Assembly (NCBI GenBank): GCA_963640555.1
Contig: CAVHZB010000094.1
Location: 1 to 7,221, forward strand
DNA: 7,221 nucleotides
Direction: 5' to 3'
From: F23-B02 sp963640555
GTDB taxonomy: Bacteria > Bacillota > Clostridia > Oscillospirales > Oscillospiraceae
Part shown: positions 1 through 6,017 of the stretch, one piece after another
How the letters are laid out: every line of letters begins with the position of its first letter
Position numbering within the stretch: position 1 is the first letter of the stretch
The notes under the pieces: generated by a model
What the model saw: only the letters and a program-made list of their open reading frames with translations
What the model was told of the DNA's origin: nothing
Databases searched by the model: none
Translations under genes and position numbers: made by a program

Positions 1-1
1 G

Positions 2-1408
2 ATCAACGGAGATGCAGAAAAGTATATCAAGTCACTGACAGACCGCCGCTCGGAAACGGAGCAAACGATTGTTAGAACATGGAAAGAAGTTGCGGCGGTT
101 GAGAAGCAGTATTCGGCTGACTTTGGAAAATTTGAGTCTATGTGCGAGGCATATGTAAATGCTGCCAAAAAAGCGGCAGAGGTAATAAATATTGATTCCT
201 TTTCGAGCCCCGCGTCATTTGGAGGATTACTGAATAGCTGCGCTGATGAATATATGAGGCTCATTGAAACGAAGGTTGAAAATATTCTAAAAAAATCAGC
301 GGATGATCTCACGGATGCGGATATTGAGATTCTTGCTTATGTAGCTATGAATACAGCCGACGAGGAACTCAAAGGGCGGATTTATAATGCGTTTTACAAT
401 GAAACGACCGATGAGCACATTACATATTTCGGTGAGGCTCCAGATTACCAACCATTTCACTATTATGATCGCAACGAAGAGCAGTGGAAGAAATTCATTG
501 CGTGTGAGGAAATGTATTATTCATCATATTATGCGGACTACCTGAATGGTGAAATCAGTGACGAGGAAATTAATGGTTATATCAAAAACCATATGGTAAT
601 CCAGTACTTGAATGACAATGGGAAGATGCTGTTTGTTGGCAAGGAAGATGGACCGCCGATTAGCATTGGTAAATCAGGAGAGATTTCAGTTGTTGTCCCC
701 AAAAAGGAAAAGGTTAGGCTGCGCGGAATAAACGATAGACCTTGGAATCCCAACTCGTCATATGCGGATCGATGGGACCCGGACTCTCCTTTTTTTGACA
801 GCGTATATCAGGATATAGAAAAGCAAATTCCACGCGATGCGAGTATCTTCGGAGAGGATATGAAGGTTCAAAACGGACAAAATGCATCAAATACGATTTC
901 GGATAAACAAGATCAATATATTGAAGACACAATCGACTGGACCAAATTTGGGGAGAATGTATACAAATATGTTGGTAAGAAGATTGCAGATACAATTCTT
1001 CCGGGTTCTGGTGAAGTACTTGATGCCATTAAGGATTACGGCTACGATCCTGCGAAAAAAGCCAGTGGTATAATTGATGACATTACCGACTATAACGAGC
1101 AAAATTCACCAACTTACCTGACAGATAGCCAAAAGACGGGGTATAAATGGTTCATCACAAAATTCAATGTCAAGTGTGTAATTAATGGCGATAGTTATAC
1201 TTTGTTGCCGAGTCAAAAAACATATGGCATGATTGATGAAATGCTAGTGCAAATGAAATCTGAAAATCCTGACATGTATAGACTTATGGGTATTCCAGCC
1301 GATGAAGCTGCTCGTAATGGCAAAACGGAAGCGGAGTGGCTATTTGATGCCGCATGCAGGAACCCAGATATTTTGTACAGGAACTTTGAAGTGATAGACA
1401 CTCTTTGA
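2..1408 (+). CDS. C-terminal part of a large T7SS effector-like protein (5' end outside window)
   Basis: The frame is open from base 2. An internal ATG at 140 is preceded by 46 sense codons with no stop and no ribosome binding site, so the true start lies left of the window; 468 residues are visible. The first ~135 visible residues are charged and helix-like (repeated Lys/Glu/Ala heptad-like stretches), ending in a segment around residues 103-136 (LTDADIEILAYVAMNT) followed by a Tyr/Asp-rich middle region. The C-terminal ~170 residues begin near a short Gly-containing hydrophobic stretch (IADTILPGSGEVLDAI) and form a compact domain ending at TGA 1406-1408. I see no recognisable nuclease, deaminase, ADP-ribosyltransferase or peptidase motif and no membrane segment. 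Its position directly before two WXG100 genes suggests an LXG/WXG-type secreted effector; that is inference. Base composition is visibly more AT-rich than the genes that follow, suggesting separate acquisition. No immunity gene lies between it and the WXG100 pair. Confidence 0.75.
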   Translation: MNGDAEKYIKSLTDRRSETEQTIVRTWKEVAAVEKQYSADFGKFESMCEAYVNAAKKAAEVINIDSFSSPASFGGLLNSCADEYMRLIETKVENILKKSADDLTDADIEILAYVAMNTADEELKGRIYNAFYNETTDEHITYFGEAPDYQPFHYYDRNEEQWKKFIACEEMYYSSYYADYLNGEISDEEINGYIKNHMVIQYLNDNGKMLFVGKEDGPPISIGKSGEISVVVPKKEKVRLRGINDRPWNPNSSYADRWDPDSPFFDSVYQDIEKQIPRDASIFGEDMKVQNGQNASNTISDKQDQYIEDTIDWTKFGENVYKYVGKKIADTILPGSGEVLDAIKDYGYDPAKKASGIIDDITDYNEQNSPTYLTDSQKTGYKWFITKFNVKCVINGDSYTLLPSQKTYGMIDEMLVQMKSENPDMYRLMGIPADEAARNGKTEAEWLFDAACRNPDILYRNFEVIDTL

Positions 1409-1456
1409 AGAATAAAAAACATATTGACACCTACGGCGTATAACACACAAAAACCA

Positions 1457-1470
1457 GCTGCGTGAGCAGC
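1457..1470 (+). other. Small stem-loop with GTGA tetraloop in the leader of WXG100 copy 1
   Basis: GCTGC (1457-1461) pairs with GCAGC (1466-1470) around GTGA, which is a GNRA-type tetraloop as RNA. The stem is only 5 bp and is followed by an A-rich stretch rather than a T-run, so it is not an intrinsic terminator. It sits 12 bases upstream of the GGAGG ribosome binding site of the first WXG100 gene and could stabilise that transcript. Chance occurrence is possible. Confidence 0.3.
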
Positions 1471-1496
1471 ACAAATATAGTTGGAGGATAAAAACT

Positions 1497-1793
1497 ATGG
1501 CAAGCAATCAGATCAGAATTACCCCGGATCAGATGCGCGAAAGAGCAAACCAGTACCGCGCAGAGGCAGAGACCGTTAATGGCGTCATCGGCAAGATGGA
1601 CAGCCTGCTCCAGCAGCTTCAGGGCGAATGGGAAGGCTCGGCAAGCGAGTCCTACGCGGCCCGCTATCAGGAGCTCAAGCCCGGCTTCATGAAGGCTGAG
1701 GAGCTTATCCGCGAGATCGCGGTAGCCCTCGATTCGACTGCAAAGATAGTTGAAGAGACTGATGCCGGCATCGCCAATCAGTTCAGAGCCTAA
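1497..1793 (+). CDS. WXG100 family ESX/T7SS substrate, copy 1
   Basis: This 98-aa protein has the classic WXG100 layout of two helices joined by a turn with W45-E46-G47. The C-terminal helix matches the family pattern HxxxD/ExxhxxxH (V85, D89, I92, F96), which established work on WXG100 proteins links to the secretion signal. There is no Sec signal peptide and no membrane segment, as expected for a protein exported by T7SS. WXG100 proteins form helical hairpin dimers and are exported through the EssC/YukBA ATPase, often with larger LXG effectors. The start is fixed by GGAGG at 1483-1487 with 9-base spacing to ATG. It is followed after 60 bp by a near-identical copy differing at residues 76 (Val here), 90 (Ala) and 98 (Ala). 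It could form homodimers or heterodimers with that copy. Confidence 0.95.
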   Translation: MASNQIRITPDQMRERANQYRAEAETVNGVIGKMDSLLQQLQGEWEGSASESYAARYQELKPGFMKAEELIREIAVALDSTAKIVEETDAGIANQFRA

Positions 1794-1803
1794 TTACTTA
1801 CAG

Positions 1804-1829
1804 TATATTTCCGGCGCTCCGGTTATATA
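1804..1829 (+). other. Imperfect stem-loop between the two WXG100 genes
   Basis: TATAT (1804-1808) pairs with ATATA (1825-1829), and CCGG (1811-1814) with CCGG (1819-1822). A 2x2 T/T internal loop separates the two stems and CGCT forms the apex. No T-run follows, so it is unlikely to terminate transcription. It lies between the copy 1 stop codon and the strong AAGGAGG site (1840-1846) of copy 2, where a hairpin could affect mRNA processing or stability. Confidence 0.35.
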
Positions 1830-1853
1830 GAAATACTACAAGGAGGAAAAACT

Positions 1854-2150
1854 ATGGCAAGCAATCAGATTAGAATTACCCCTGATCAGATGCGCGAAAG
1901 AGCAAACCAGTACCGCGCAGAGGCAGAGACCGTAAACGGCGTTATCGGCAAGATGGACAGCCTGCTCCAGCAGCTTCAGGGCGAATGGGAAGGCTCGGCA
2001 AGCGAGTCCTACGCAGCCCGCTATCAGGAGCTCAAGCCCGGCTTTATGAAGGCCGAGGAGCTCATCCGCGAGATCGCGGCAGCCCTTGATTCGACTGCAA
2101 AGATAGTTGAAGAGACTGATATCGGCATTGCTAATCAGTTCAGAGGCTAA
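1854..2150 (+). CDS. WXG100 family ESX/T7SS substrate, copy 2
   Basis: This 98-aa protein is identical to the upstream WXG100 protein except for V76A, A90I and A98G. W45-E46-G47 and the C-terminal pattern (V85, D89, I92, F96) are conserved. By my count the two genes differ at 16 of 297 bases, 12 of them silent, which indicates a tandem duplication kept under protein-level selection (or homogenised by gene conversion) rather than a decaying copy. The ribosome binding site AAGGAGG (1840-1846) lies 7 bases before ATG and is closer to consensus than that of copy 1, so higher translation is plausible. Replacing Ala with Ile at position 90, inside the C-terminal secretion pattern, is the least conservative change and might alter dimer partner choice or recognition by the secretion ATPase; that is speculative. 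The gene is followed by tandem stem-loops before the next gene. Confidence 0.95.
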   Translation: MASNQIRITPDQMRERANQYRAEAETVNGVIGKMDSLLQQLQGEWEGSASESYAARYQELKPGFMKAEELIREIAAALDSTAKIVEETDIGIANQFRG

Positions 2151-2159
2151 TACACCTGC

Positions 2160-2196
2160 GCAAGCCGTCTCCTGCCCGCGCAACGAGGCGGCTTGC
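2160..2196 (+). terminator. Strong stem-loop after the WXG100 pair, possible leaky terminator
   Basis: GCAAGCCG (2160-2167) pairs perfectly with CGGCTTGC (2189-2196). The stem extends inward by TCTC/GAGG (2168-2171 with 2185-2188, one G-U pair), giving about 12 bp with a 13-base loop. Only ATTT follows before the sequence turns into a second hairpin, so it lacks a proper T-tract. It fits a weak terminator or a 3'-end stabiliser that would keep WXG100 mRNA more abundant than that of the downstream genes. Confidence 0.5.
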
Positions 2197-2238
2197 ATTT
2201 AAGCTGACAGAAGCTGAATGTATGCTGTCAGCTTAAAT
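2197..2238 (+). repeat. Perfect 14-bp inverted repeat with 14-base loop upstream of the M16-like gene
   Basis: ATTTAAGCTGACAG (2197-2210) is the exact reverse complement of CTGTCAGCTTAAAT (2225-2238), with 14 bases between the arms. It begins at the base after the preceding GC-rich hairpin ends and stops 7 bases before the AGGAG ribosome binding site (2246-2250) of the next gene. It could be an RNA hairpin for attenuation or mRNA protection, or a DNA operator for a dimeric regulator, although each arm is long for a typical half-site. As a terminator it would need the T-run, which is absent. Confidence 0.7.
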
Positions 2239-2245
2239 TATATTG

Positions 2246-2250
2246 AGGAG
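2246..2250 (+). promoter_or_regulatory. Ribosome binding site that decides the start of the M16-like gene
   Basis: AGGAG at 2246-2250 lies 7 bases before ATG 2258. A longer frame could begin at TTG 2243, but that codon directly adjoins this Shine-Dalgarno sequence and has no site of its own, so ATG 2258 is the supported start. Confidence 0.85.
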
Positions 2251-2257
2251 AAATACT

Positions 2258-3367
2258 ATGGACAAAATGAAGATGCAAATCGAGCTGAATAACCACCCTT
2301 ACGAGCAGGATGTGCTTTACGCTGCCGTGAGCCTGCGCGGTGGATTTGTGACGCGTGACTTCATCTTGGGAGAGAAAGAGCATTTCGTTTCAAACTGCGC
2401 GTTTTATAATGTTTTGTTTAATTACTACAGACTCGAGAGCAATATGCCGGGTCTGCATTTTGACATACAGAGAGCCGTTTCGACAATTTCGCTCAGCGGG
2501 AAGAAAGCGGAGCTTGTTCCTGCGCTGAAACGGGTCATATTGACTATTTTGAACTCCGAATACAACGAGGAAGCATTTAAAAAGGCCAAGCATACCGCGA
2601 GAGAGGCATTTGCCGCGCGGTATAAGGAGGGCGCGTTCCGCGCGCAGTACAAGGCCTATGAGTTTTCCGATTTAAACAAGCGCTTCACTCTCAGAGCGCT
2701 GATAGATGACATTGAAAAAATAGATTTCGCTGCATTCGTATCATGTGCACGGGCGCTCCTCGTGCCGGGTAATATGTGCGTTTATATTATAGGTCAGACG
2801 GATGGGCTTGACATTTCCGAGCTGGCATTTGAAGACGGCGGGCTTCCGGAGCTGCACAATGTCCGCATTGCCGGATACGGTTACGATCCGTATCTGCGCC
2901 AGGATGCCCATGTCGTGAATGTGGCGCGTCAGGATGTCAACCTGATGGTCGAGGCATTCGACTTCATGAGCGAGTGCATAACGAATTTCGCAAAGCTTAT
3001 GATAACCGAGCTGCTTGCAGAGCACATGGAGGTGCGCGACGCGGAGGTCTGGGTCGATGCGCTGGATGCGAGCATAATTTTTCCGGTCTCCGGTCTCGAC
3101 AGCTATAAACGCAGACTGATCTCCTGCAGCGAGCAGTCATTCCTGTCCGCGCAGAAGCGTCTGCTTGGAAAGTATATCATTCTGATGCACAGCAGTCCGG
3201 AGCTGTTTGCGATAAAAGCGGCGGGACTTATGACAGTGGGTATTTATATAGACCAGTATCTCGAATTTCTTAACGGCTGCACATACGAGCTGTTTGACGA
3301 AATGTGCGCGAAGGCGGACTTCAAGATATCGGAGGCGCAGGTTGTGCTTAGAAAGGAGATAAAATAA
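2258..3367 (+). CDS. M16 (insulinase-like) peptidase-fold protein lacking the zinc motif
   Basis: This 369-aa protein has no signal peptide and no clear membrane segment. Its organisation recalls M16 peptidase domains: an N-terminal beta segment (residues ~5-35, VSLRGGF), a helix at ~45-56, a helical stretch at ~85-125 (EEAFKKAKHTARE), then a linker at ~141-185 in which helix, LLVPGNMCVYIIGQTDG closely resembles the 'tP.N..v.iiGd.d' signature ending an M16 half. A second, weaker half follows. Where active M16 enzymes carry HxxEH, this protein has NCAFYNVLF (46-54), with no His pair and no catalytic Glu, so proteolysis is not expected. Family assignment is from pattern recognition, not a search. 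It begins the six-gene run containing the LXG-like effector and its stop directly abuts the next ATG, so translational coupling is likely. A non-catalytic chaperone, scaffold or effector-binding role is inference; an unrelated alpha/beta fold is the alternative. Confidence 0.6.
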   Translation: MDKMKMQIELNNHPYEQDVLYAAVSLRGGFVTRDFILGEKEHFVSNCAFYNVLFNYYRLESNMPGLHFDIQRAVSTISLSGKKAELVPALKRVILTILNSEYNEEAFKKAKHTAREAFAARYKEGAFRAQYKAYEFSDLNKRFTLRALIDDIEKIDFAAFVSCARALLVPGNMCVYIIGQTDGLDISELAFEDGGLPELHNVRIAGYGYDPYLRQDAHVVNVARQDVNLMVEAFDFMSECITNFAKLMITELLAEHMEVRDAEVWVDALDASIIFPVSGLDSYKRRLISCSEQSFLSAQKRLLGKYIILMHSSPELFAIKAAGLMTVGIYIDQYLEFLNGCTYELFDEMCAKADFKISEAQVVLRKEIK

Positions 3368-3658
3368 ATGGCGGAAATTTATTTAGATCCAAAAGGGTTC
3401 CAAGGTCAGATAGATTCGTTCGAGACTGCGGCGGCAGACATCAAGGCGCTCAAGTATTCGTTGGATAAGCAGGGGGTCAGGCTTCGGAGTATCGACAGAT
3501 ACATCGAGTGTGCAAAGGCCTTTAACGATGCCATCGAGCTGTTTGGCACAATGCTCGATATGGACACCGAGAGCATGAAGCGGATAAAGCTCAGGTGGAT
3601 GCATGTTGATGAGGATGTTGCACTTAAACCGGTCATGGATATAATACTTGGGAAGTGA
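3368..3658 (+). CDS. Small helical LXG-associated protein (DUF5344/YwqI- or Lap-like)
   Basis: This 96-aa all-helical-looking protein has no WXG motif, signal peptide or membrane segment. Its length, the short N-terminal strand-like start (AEIYLD), a central pair of amphipathic helices and the C-terminal segment RWMHVDEDVA (residues 76-85) resemble the small proteins (DUF5344/YwqI, DUF3130/Lap1 types) encoded next to LXG toxins. In studied systems these bind the LXG domain and guide it to the T7SS. ATG 3368 immediately follows the TAA of the upstream gene, with AAGGAG (3353-3358) 9 bases before it inside the upstream coding sequence. Its own stop overlaps the ribosome binding site of the LXG-like gene, so all three are probably translationally coupled. 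The exact family is uncertain; the role as effector partner is inferred from size and position. Confidence 0.55.
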   Translation: MAEIYLDPKGFQGQIDSFETAAADIKALKYSLDKQGVRLRSIDRYIECAKAFNDAIELFGTMLDMDTESMKRIKLRWMHVDEDVALKPVMDIILGK

Positions 3659-3663
3659 GGTGA
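3657..3663 (+). promoter_or_regulatory. Ribosome binding site for the TTG start of the LXG-like gene
   Basis: GAGGTGA (3657-3663) overlaps the TGA stop (3656-3658) of the upstream gene and lies 6 bases before TTG 3670. The next in-frame ATG is at residue 17 and would cut into the first helix, so TTG is the supported start. TTG may keep effector translation low. Confidence 0.75.
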
Positions 3664-3669
3664 GTTCGG

Positions 3670-5094
3670 TTGGCTAACAAGGGTGATTTATATCTTGATA
3701 ATGCTGCGGTCATTAGTATGCATGACGCCGTGAAGGCATACGGGACGACCGTGCAGGATAAGTTTTATTCGCAGTTTAAATCCGCGTACAAGCTGTCCGT
3801 GTCAAACTGTTTTCGCGGCGACGCGGCGGATGCATTTAAGAGCTACCTTACTAACGGTGCGATCAATATAATCGGCGGGATGATGGATATTGCTTCCGAT
3901 ATGTCTGTGATGATCCAGATTTTTGCCGAGGCGTTTTATCAGTACGAGTTCAGTCACAACGGCAGAGTGGACGAAAGCGTGCTTGACCATATAAATAAGG
4001 GGCTTATATCAAAAGAACAGGTGTTCGACAGCACGAAAGCCGAGCTCAACGAGGTAATGCAGCTTGCGTCAAAATACATAACGACAAAATCGCTTGAGCT
4101 GGGCACGGTAAATCAGGGTTACTCCGAAGCTCAGGAGGCGCTGAAAAAGATACGCGAGGATCTGTACGAGGTCGACGATCAGGCGTATAATGCAGCTAAC
4201 GAGCTTATGACCCGCATAGTGGAGATCAGCACTCTTATTGAAAGAATGATGGCTCACTGCTATAATGACGATGGCAGGCTCGATACCGATAAAATCAAAG
4301 ATCTTCAGACGCAGGATTGGTTCCACAAGGCCGGCAATGTGGCTCTGTACCTGAAGCTTCAGGAGGACCCGTTTGAGTATGTGGCGGGCGAGGTCGCTGT
4401 GACGGAAGATCAATGGGCAGCGGGGCTGTGCCTTGATGTATATGCTTACGCGGGATATGCATTCCTGACAGCGTCCGGAGAAGCCGGGGTTGAGGACGGA
4501 ACGGCATTTGCCAAGGGCAAGGCTGCCGCACTTGCCGCCAACGGTTATGCACAGTTTACCGATTACCTGAGCGGGAGCGCAAACGCTAAATTCGGCTTTG
4601 CCGAGGGCGAGGCCAAAGCCGGCTGGTCGGATAAATACAAGGGCTACAGGGTCGAGGCAGAGGTTGGACTTGTCAAGGCCGATGGCTCCGTCGTTCTCGG
4701 CTCCGATGATCTCAATGCCTTTGTTAAGGGTGAGGTGAAGGTCTTTGCCGCTGACGGTAAGGCCGCGTTTGAATTTGAGGATGACGGCGAATTTGCCGTC
4801 GGTGTCGACGCATCTGCATCGCTTGGATCGGCAAGCGTTAAGGCCGGAACGACGATACTCGCATATAAGAATACCGATACGGCAACCGGAGAAACTGAAT
4901 CCCTGCTCGGCTTCAAGGCTGGGGTAAAGGCCAAAGGCGGAGGCAGCTTCGCGCTTTGGGCAGAGAGCAAGACGGCGATAGAGACCGAATATGTCAATAT
5001 TAATGCCACGACCGTAAAGGTCGATGCCGCATTGCTGCTGGGACTTGAGTTTTCCGTTACCGTACCGACTCCGTATTTCAAATGGCCTTGGTGA
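3670..5094 (+). CDS. LXG-type T7SS effector with a repetitive beta-rich C-terminal domain
   Basis: This 474-aa protein starts at TTG. Residues ~1-230 are helical and resemble an LXG targeting domain: a short opening (LYLDNAAVISMHDAV), a turn with F48-R49-G50-D51-A-A-D-A-F-K-S-Y-L matching the 'f.G.aa.a.k.yl' core, then long helices through ~195. Residues ~235-465 change character completely, being rich in Ala, Gly, Val, Lys and Glu in alternating patterns with turns about every 20-25 residues (e.g. 254-275, 303-320, 327-345, 351-370, 375-394, 413-432, 441-465), suggesting successive beta-hairpins. The chain ends in an aromatic/Pro tail (TPYFKWPW). I recognise no catalytic toxin motif. The repeats could form a barrel, a curved sheet or a membrane-active domain; glycine-rich LXG toxins that depolarise membranes (TelE, TspA) are known, but sequence kinship is not shown. 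Flanking small helical proteins support an LXG operon. Confidence 0.7.
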   Translation: MANKGDLYLDNAAVISMHDAVKAYGTTVQDKFYSQFKSAYKLSVSNCFRGDAADAFKSYLTNGAINIIGGMMDIASDMSVMIQIFAEAFYQYEFSHNGRVDESVLDHINKGLISKEQVFDSTKAELNEVMQLASKYITTKSLELGTVNQGYSEAQEALKKIREDLYEVDDQAYNAANELMTRIVEISTLIERMMAHCYNDDGRLDTDKIKDLQTQDWFHKAGNVALYLKLQEDPFEYVAGEVAVTEDQWAAGLCLDVYAYAGYAFLTASGEAGVEDGTAFAKGKAAALAANGYAQFTDYLSGSANAKFGFAEGEAKAGWSDKYKGYRVEAEVGLVKADGSVVLGSDDLNAFVKGEVKVFAADGKAAFEFEDDGEFAVGVDASASLGSASVKAGTTILAYKNTDTATGETESLLGFKAGVKAKGGGSFALWAESKTAIETEYVNINATTVKVDAALLLGLEFSVTVPTPYFKWPW

Positions 5095-5114
5095 TCGAAG
5101 GGAGGAAATAAAGC

Positions 5115-5537
5115 ATGGCAATGGAAACCTTAGAGGATTTCAAAAATGCGTTTGACAGCTATAAAAGGCAGCTCGCGGCAAAATTAGCGGAGCGGCGGAA
5201 ATATATGAATATCGCAAACGAGATCGGCGCCGTGTATGACAGAATGGCTGACGATAAAAAGGCCATGAAGGAATACCGCAACGGCTTAAAGTCGTTTGCC
5301 AATGAGCCGTATGATACATTCAGAGGGAAGCTCTATCTCGAATCGTACAAGGTAAGCACAAAGGCGCTGGCGAAGGACTACGATGTTGTTATCGGCAATA
5401 TAGACACCAACATGGACAGACTGAATCTTGCACGCTGCAAGTATGAGAACATGGCGTATGAATGTGACGGTGTTATCGGATGGCTTGAGACCCAGATAAA
5501 CACGGTCTCCCACACGATCCAGAACTGGATAAACTGA
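5115..5537 (+). CDS. Coiled-coil LXG-associated protein (DUF5082/YwqH-like)
   Basis: This 140-aa protein is almost entirely helical, with two long charged helices: residues ~5-60 (KRQLAAKLAERRKYMN and following) and ~75-138. They are separated by a turn NEPYDTFRGKLY (63-74) in the place where WXG-like hairpins carry W-x-G. This matches the pattern of YwqH/DUF5082-type proteins, which accompany LXG toxins and are thought to act as targeting partners or co-secreted subunits. There is no signal peptide or membrane segment. GGGAGG (5100-5105) lies 9 bases before ATG 5115; a second ATG at 5121 is slightly close to this site. It begins 20 bp after the effector stop. In Bacillus subtilis ywqH lies before the toxin gene, whereas here the like gene lies after it. 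Immunity is an alternative role, but the coiled-coil hairpin favours a partner. Confidence 0.55.
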   Translation: MAMETLEDFKNAFDSYKRQLAAKLAERRKYMNIANEIGAVYDRMADDKKAMKEYRNGLKSFANEPYDTFRGKLYLESYKVSTKALAKDYDVVIGNIDTNMDRLNLARCKYENMAYECDGVIGWLETQINTVSHTIQNWIN

Positions 5538-5550
5538 AAGGAAGTGCCAC

Positions 5551-6012
5551 ATGTCAATTAAGGTAGTGCTTGCAAAGGCGCATGAGGAGCAGCTGTCGGA
5601 TCCCGAAACCAAAAAGGAATTTGAAAGCGTAAGCGAGGTATATAAGGATGCCGAGCTTAGTTACGCCGACGGAACGGTAAACTTCGTTTTTGTAAAGGGC
5701 ATTTATTTGCACCATGAGCGAAAGATGATAACCGCATGTCTTTTTGTCAACCGCATGGACCGGGCGATAAATGAGCTGCACGGAGTTATAAGGCTCGGCT
5801 TCACAAACAGCGAGGCAAGGATAGCTGCGGCCACCATAAACTTCAATAAGGAATTTATGGGCAGTCTGCAAACAAACGAGGGGCTTCTCGTTCATATTGG
5901 CATTCCGGTCAAGGGACTTAAAAACAACGAGGAATTTCGCGCCGGAGATATAACGGGAACATTCAGCGATGTCAGGGTGACCTTCGCGGAAGAACAAAAA
6001 GTCGAGGAATGA
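5551..6012 (+). CDS. SLAP-domain-like protein, candidate accessory or immunity protein
   Basis: This 153-aa protein has no signal peptide or membrane segment. The order of elements recalls the SLAP domain found in Firmicutes surface/accessory-Sec proteins: an N-terminal VVLAKAHEEQLSDPETKKEF (residues 5-24) like the 'l.p.we..ls.e.k..y' opening, then a beta segment (43-53), a strand with F65-V66-N67 inside ACLFVNRMDRAINEL (like 'afirN...k.i.l'), IAAATINFNKEFM (91-103) like the 'iA...f.l..l' segment, and a final strand VHIGIPV. This is pattern matching by eye and needs a profile search. The ribosome binding site AAAGGAAG (5537-5544) overlaps the previous stop. Its position directly behind the effector and its small partner is where LXG loci often carry immunity genes, so immunity to the beta-rich toxin domain is a reasonable inference. 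An accessory folding or surface role is the main alternative. Its final codons overlap a possible ATG of the next gene. Confidence 0.5.
   Translation: MSIKVVLAKAHEEQLSDPETKKEFESVSEVYKDAELSYADGTVNFVFVKGIYLHHERKMITACLFVNRMDRAINELHGVIRLGFTNSEARIAAATINFNKEFMGSLQTNEGLLVHIGIPVKGLKNNEEFRAGDITGTFSDVRVTFAEEQKVEE
6004..6008 (+). promoter_or_regulatory. Ribosome binding site that decides the start of the DUF3592-like gene
   Basis: GAGGA (6004-6008) directly abuts ATG 6009, which overlaps the upstream stop as ATGA. The site is 9 bases from ATG 6018, normal spacing, so 6018 is the preferred start. Using 6009 would add only three residues. Confidence 0.7.
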
Positions 6013-6017
6013 GCGCT

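Noticed and set aside
140..142. ATG as start of the first gene.
   Set aside because: The frame stays open to the left edge with protein-like sequence and there is no ribosome binding site before 140.
1424..1444. Perfect TTGACA (1424-1429) and TATAAC (1439-1444) upstream of WXG100 copy 1, resembling a sigma-A promoter.
   Set aside because: The spacer is 9 bp, far from the usual 16-18, and no good -10 lies at proper distance from TTGACA (acacaa-like sequence there). A promoter here is plausible biologically but these boxes do not form one.
1836..2198. Minus-strand open frame opposite WXG100 copy 2.
   Set aside because: It is a shadow of the conserved WXG100 gene; the same frame is not maintained as a gene opposite copy 1.
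2204..2244. CTGACA (2204-2209) and TATATT (2239-2244) as a possible promoter for the M16-like gene.
   Set aside because: The spacing is 29 bp, and transcription would begin at or after the ribosome binding site. The CTGACA belongs to the perfect inverted repeat.
2243..2257. Upstream TTG start adding five residues to the M16-like protein.
   Set aside because: These bases contain the Shine-Dalgarno sequence for ATG 2258, and TTG 2243 has no site of its own.
4069..5121. Long minus-strand open frame (350 codons) opposite the LXG-like gene, plus another at 4644-5081.
   Set aside because: Both lie antisense to a well-supported gene with Ala/Gly/Lys-rich codons that leave opposite frames open. They have Cys/Arg/Leu-rich translations with no family resemblance and no ribosome binding site context I could support.
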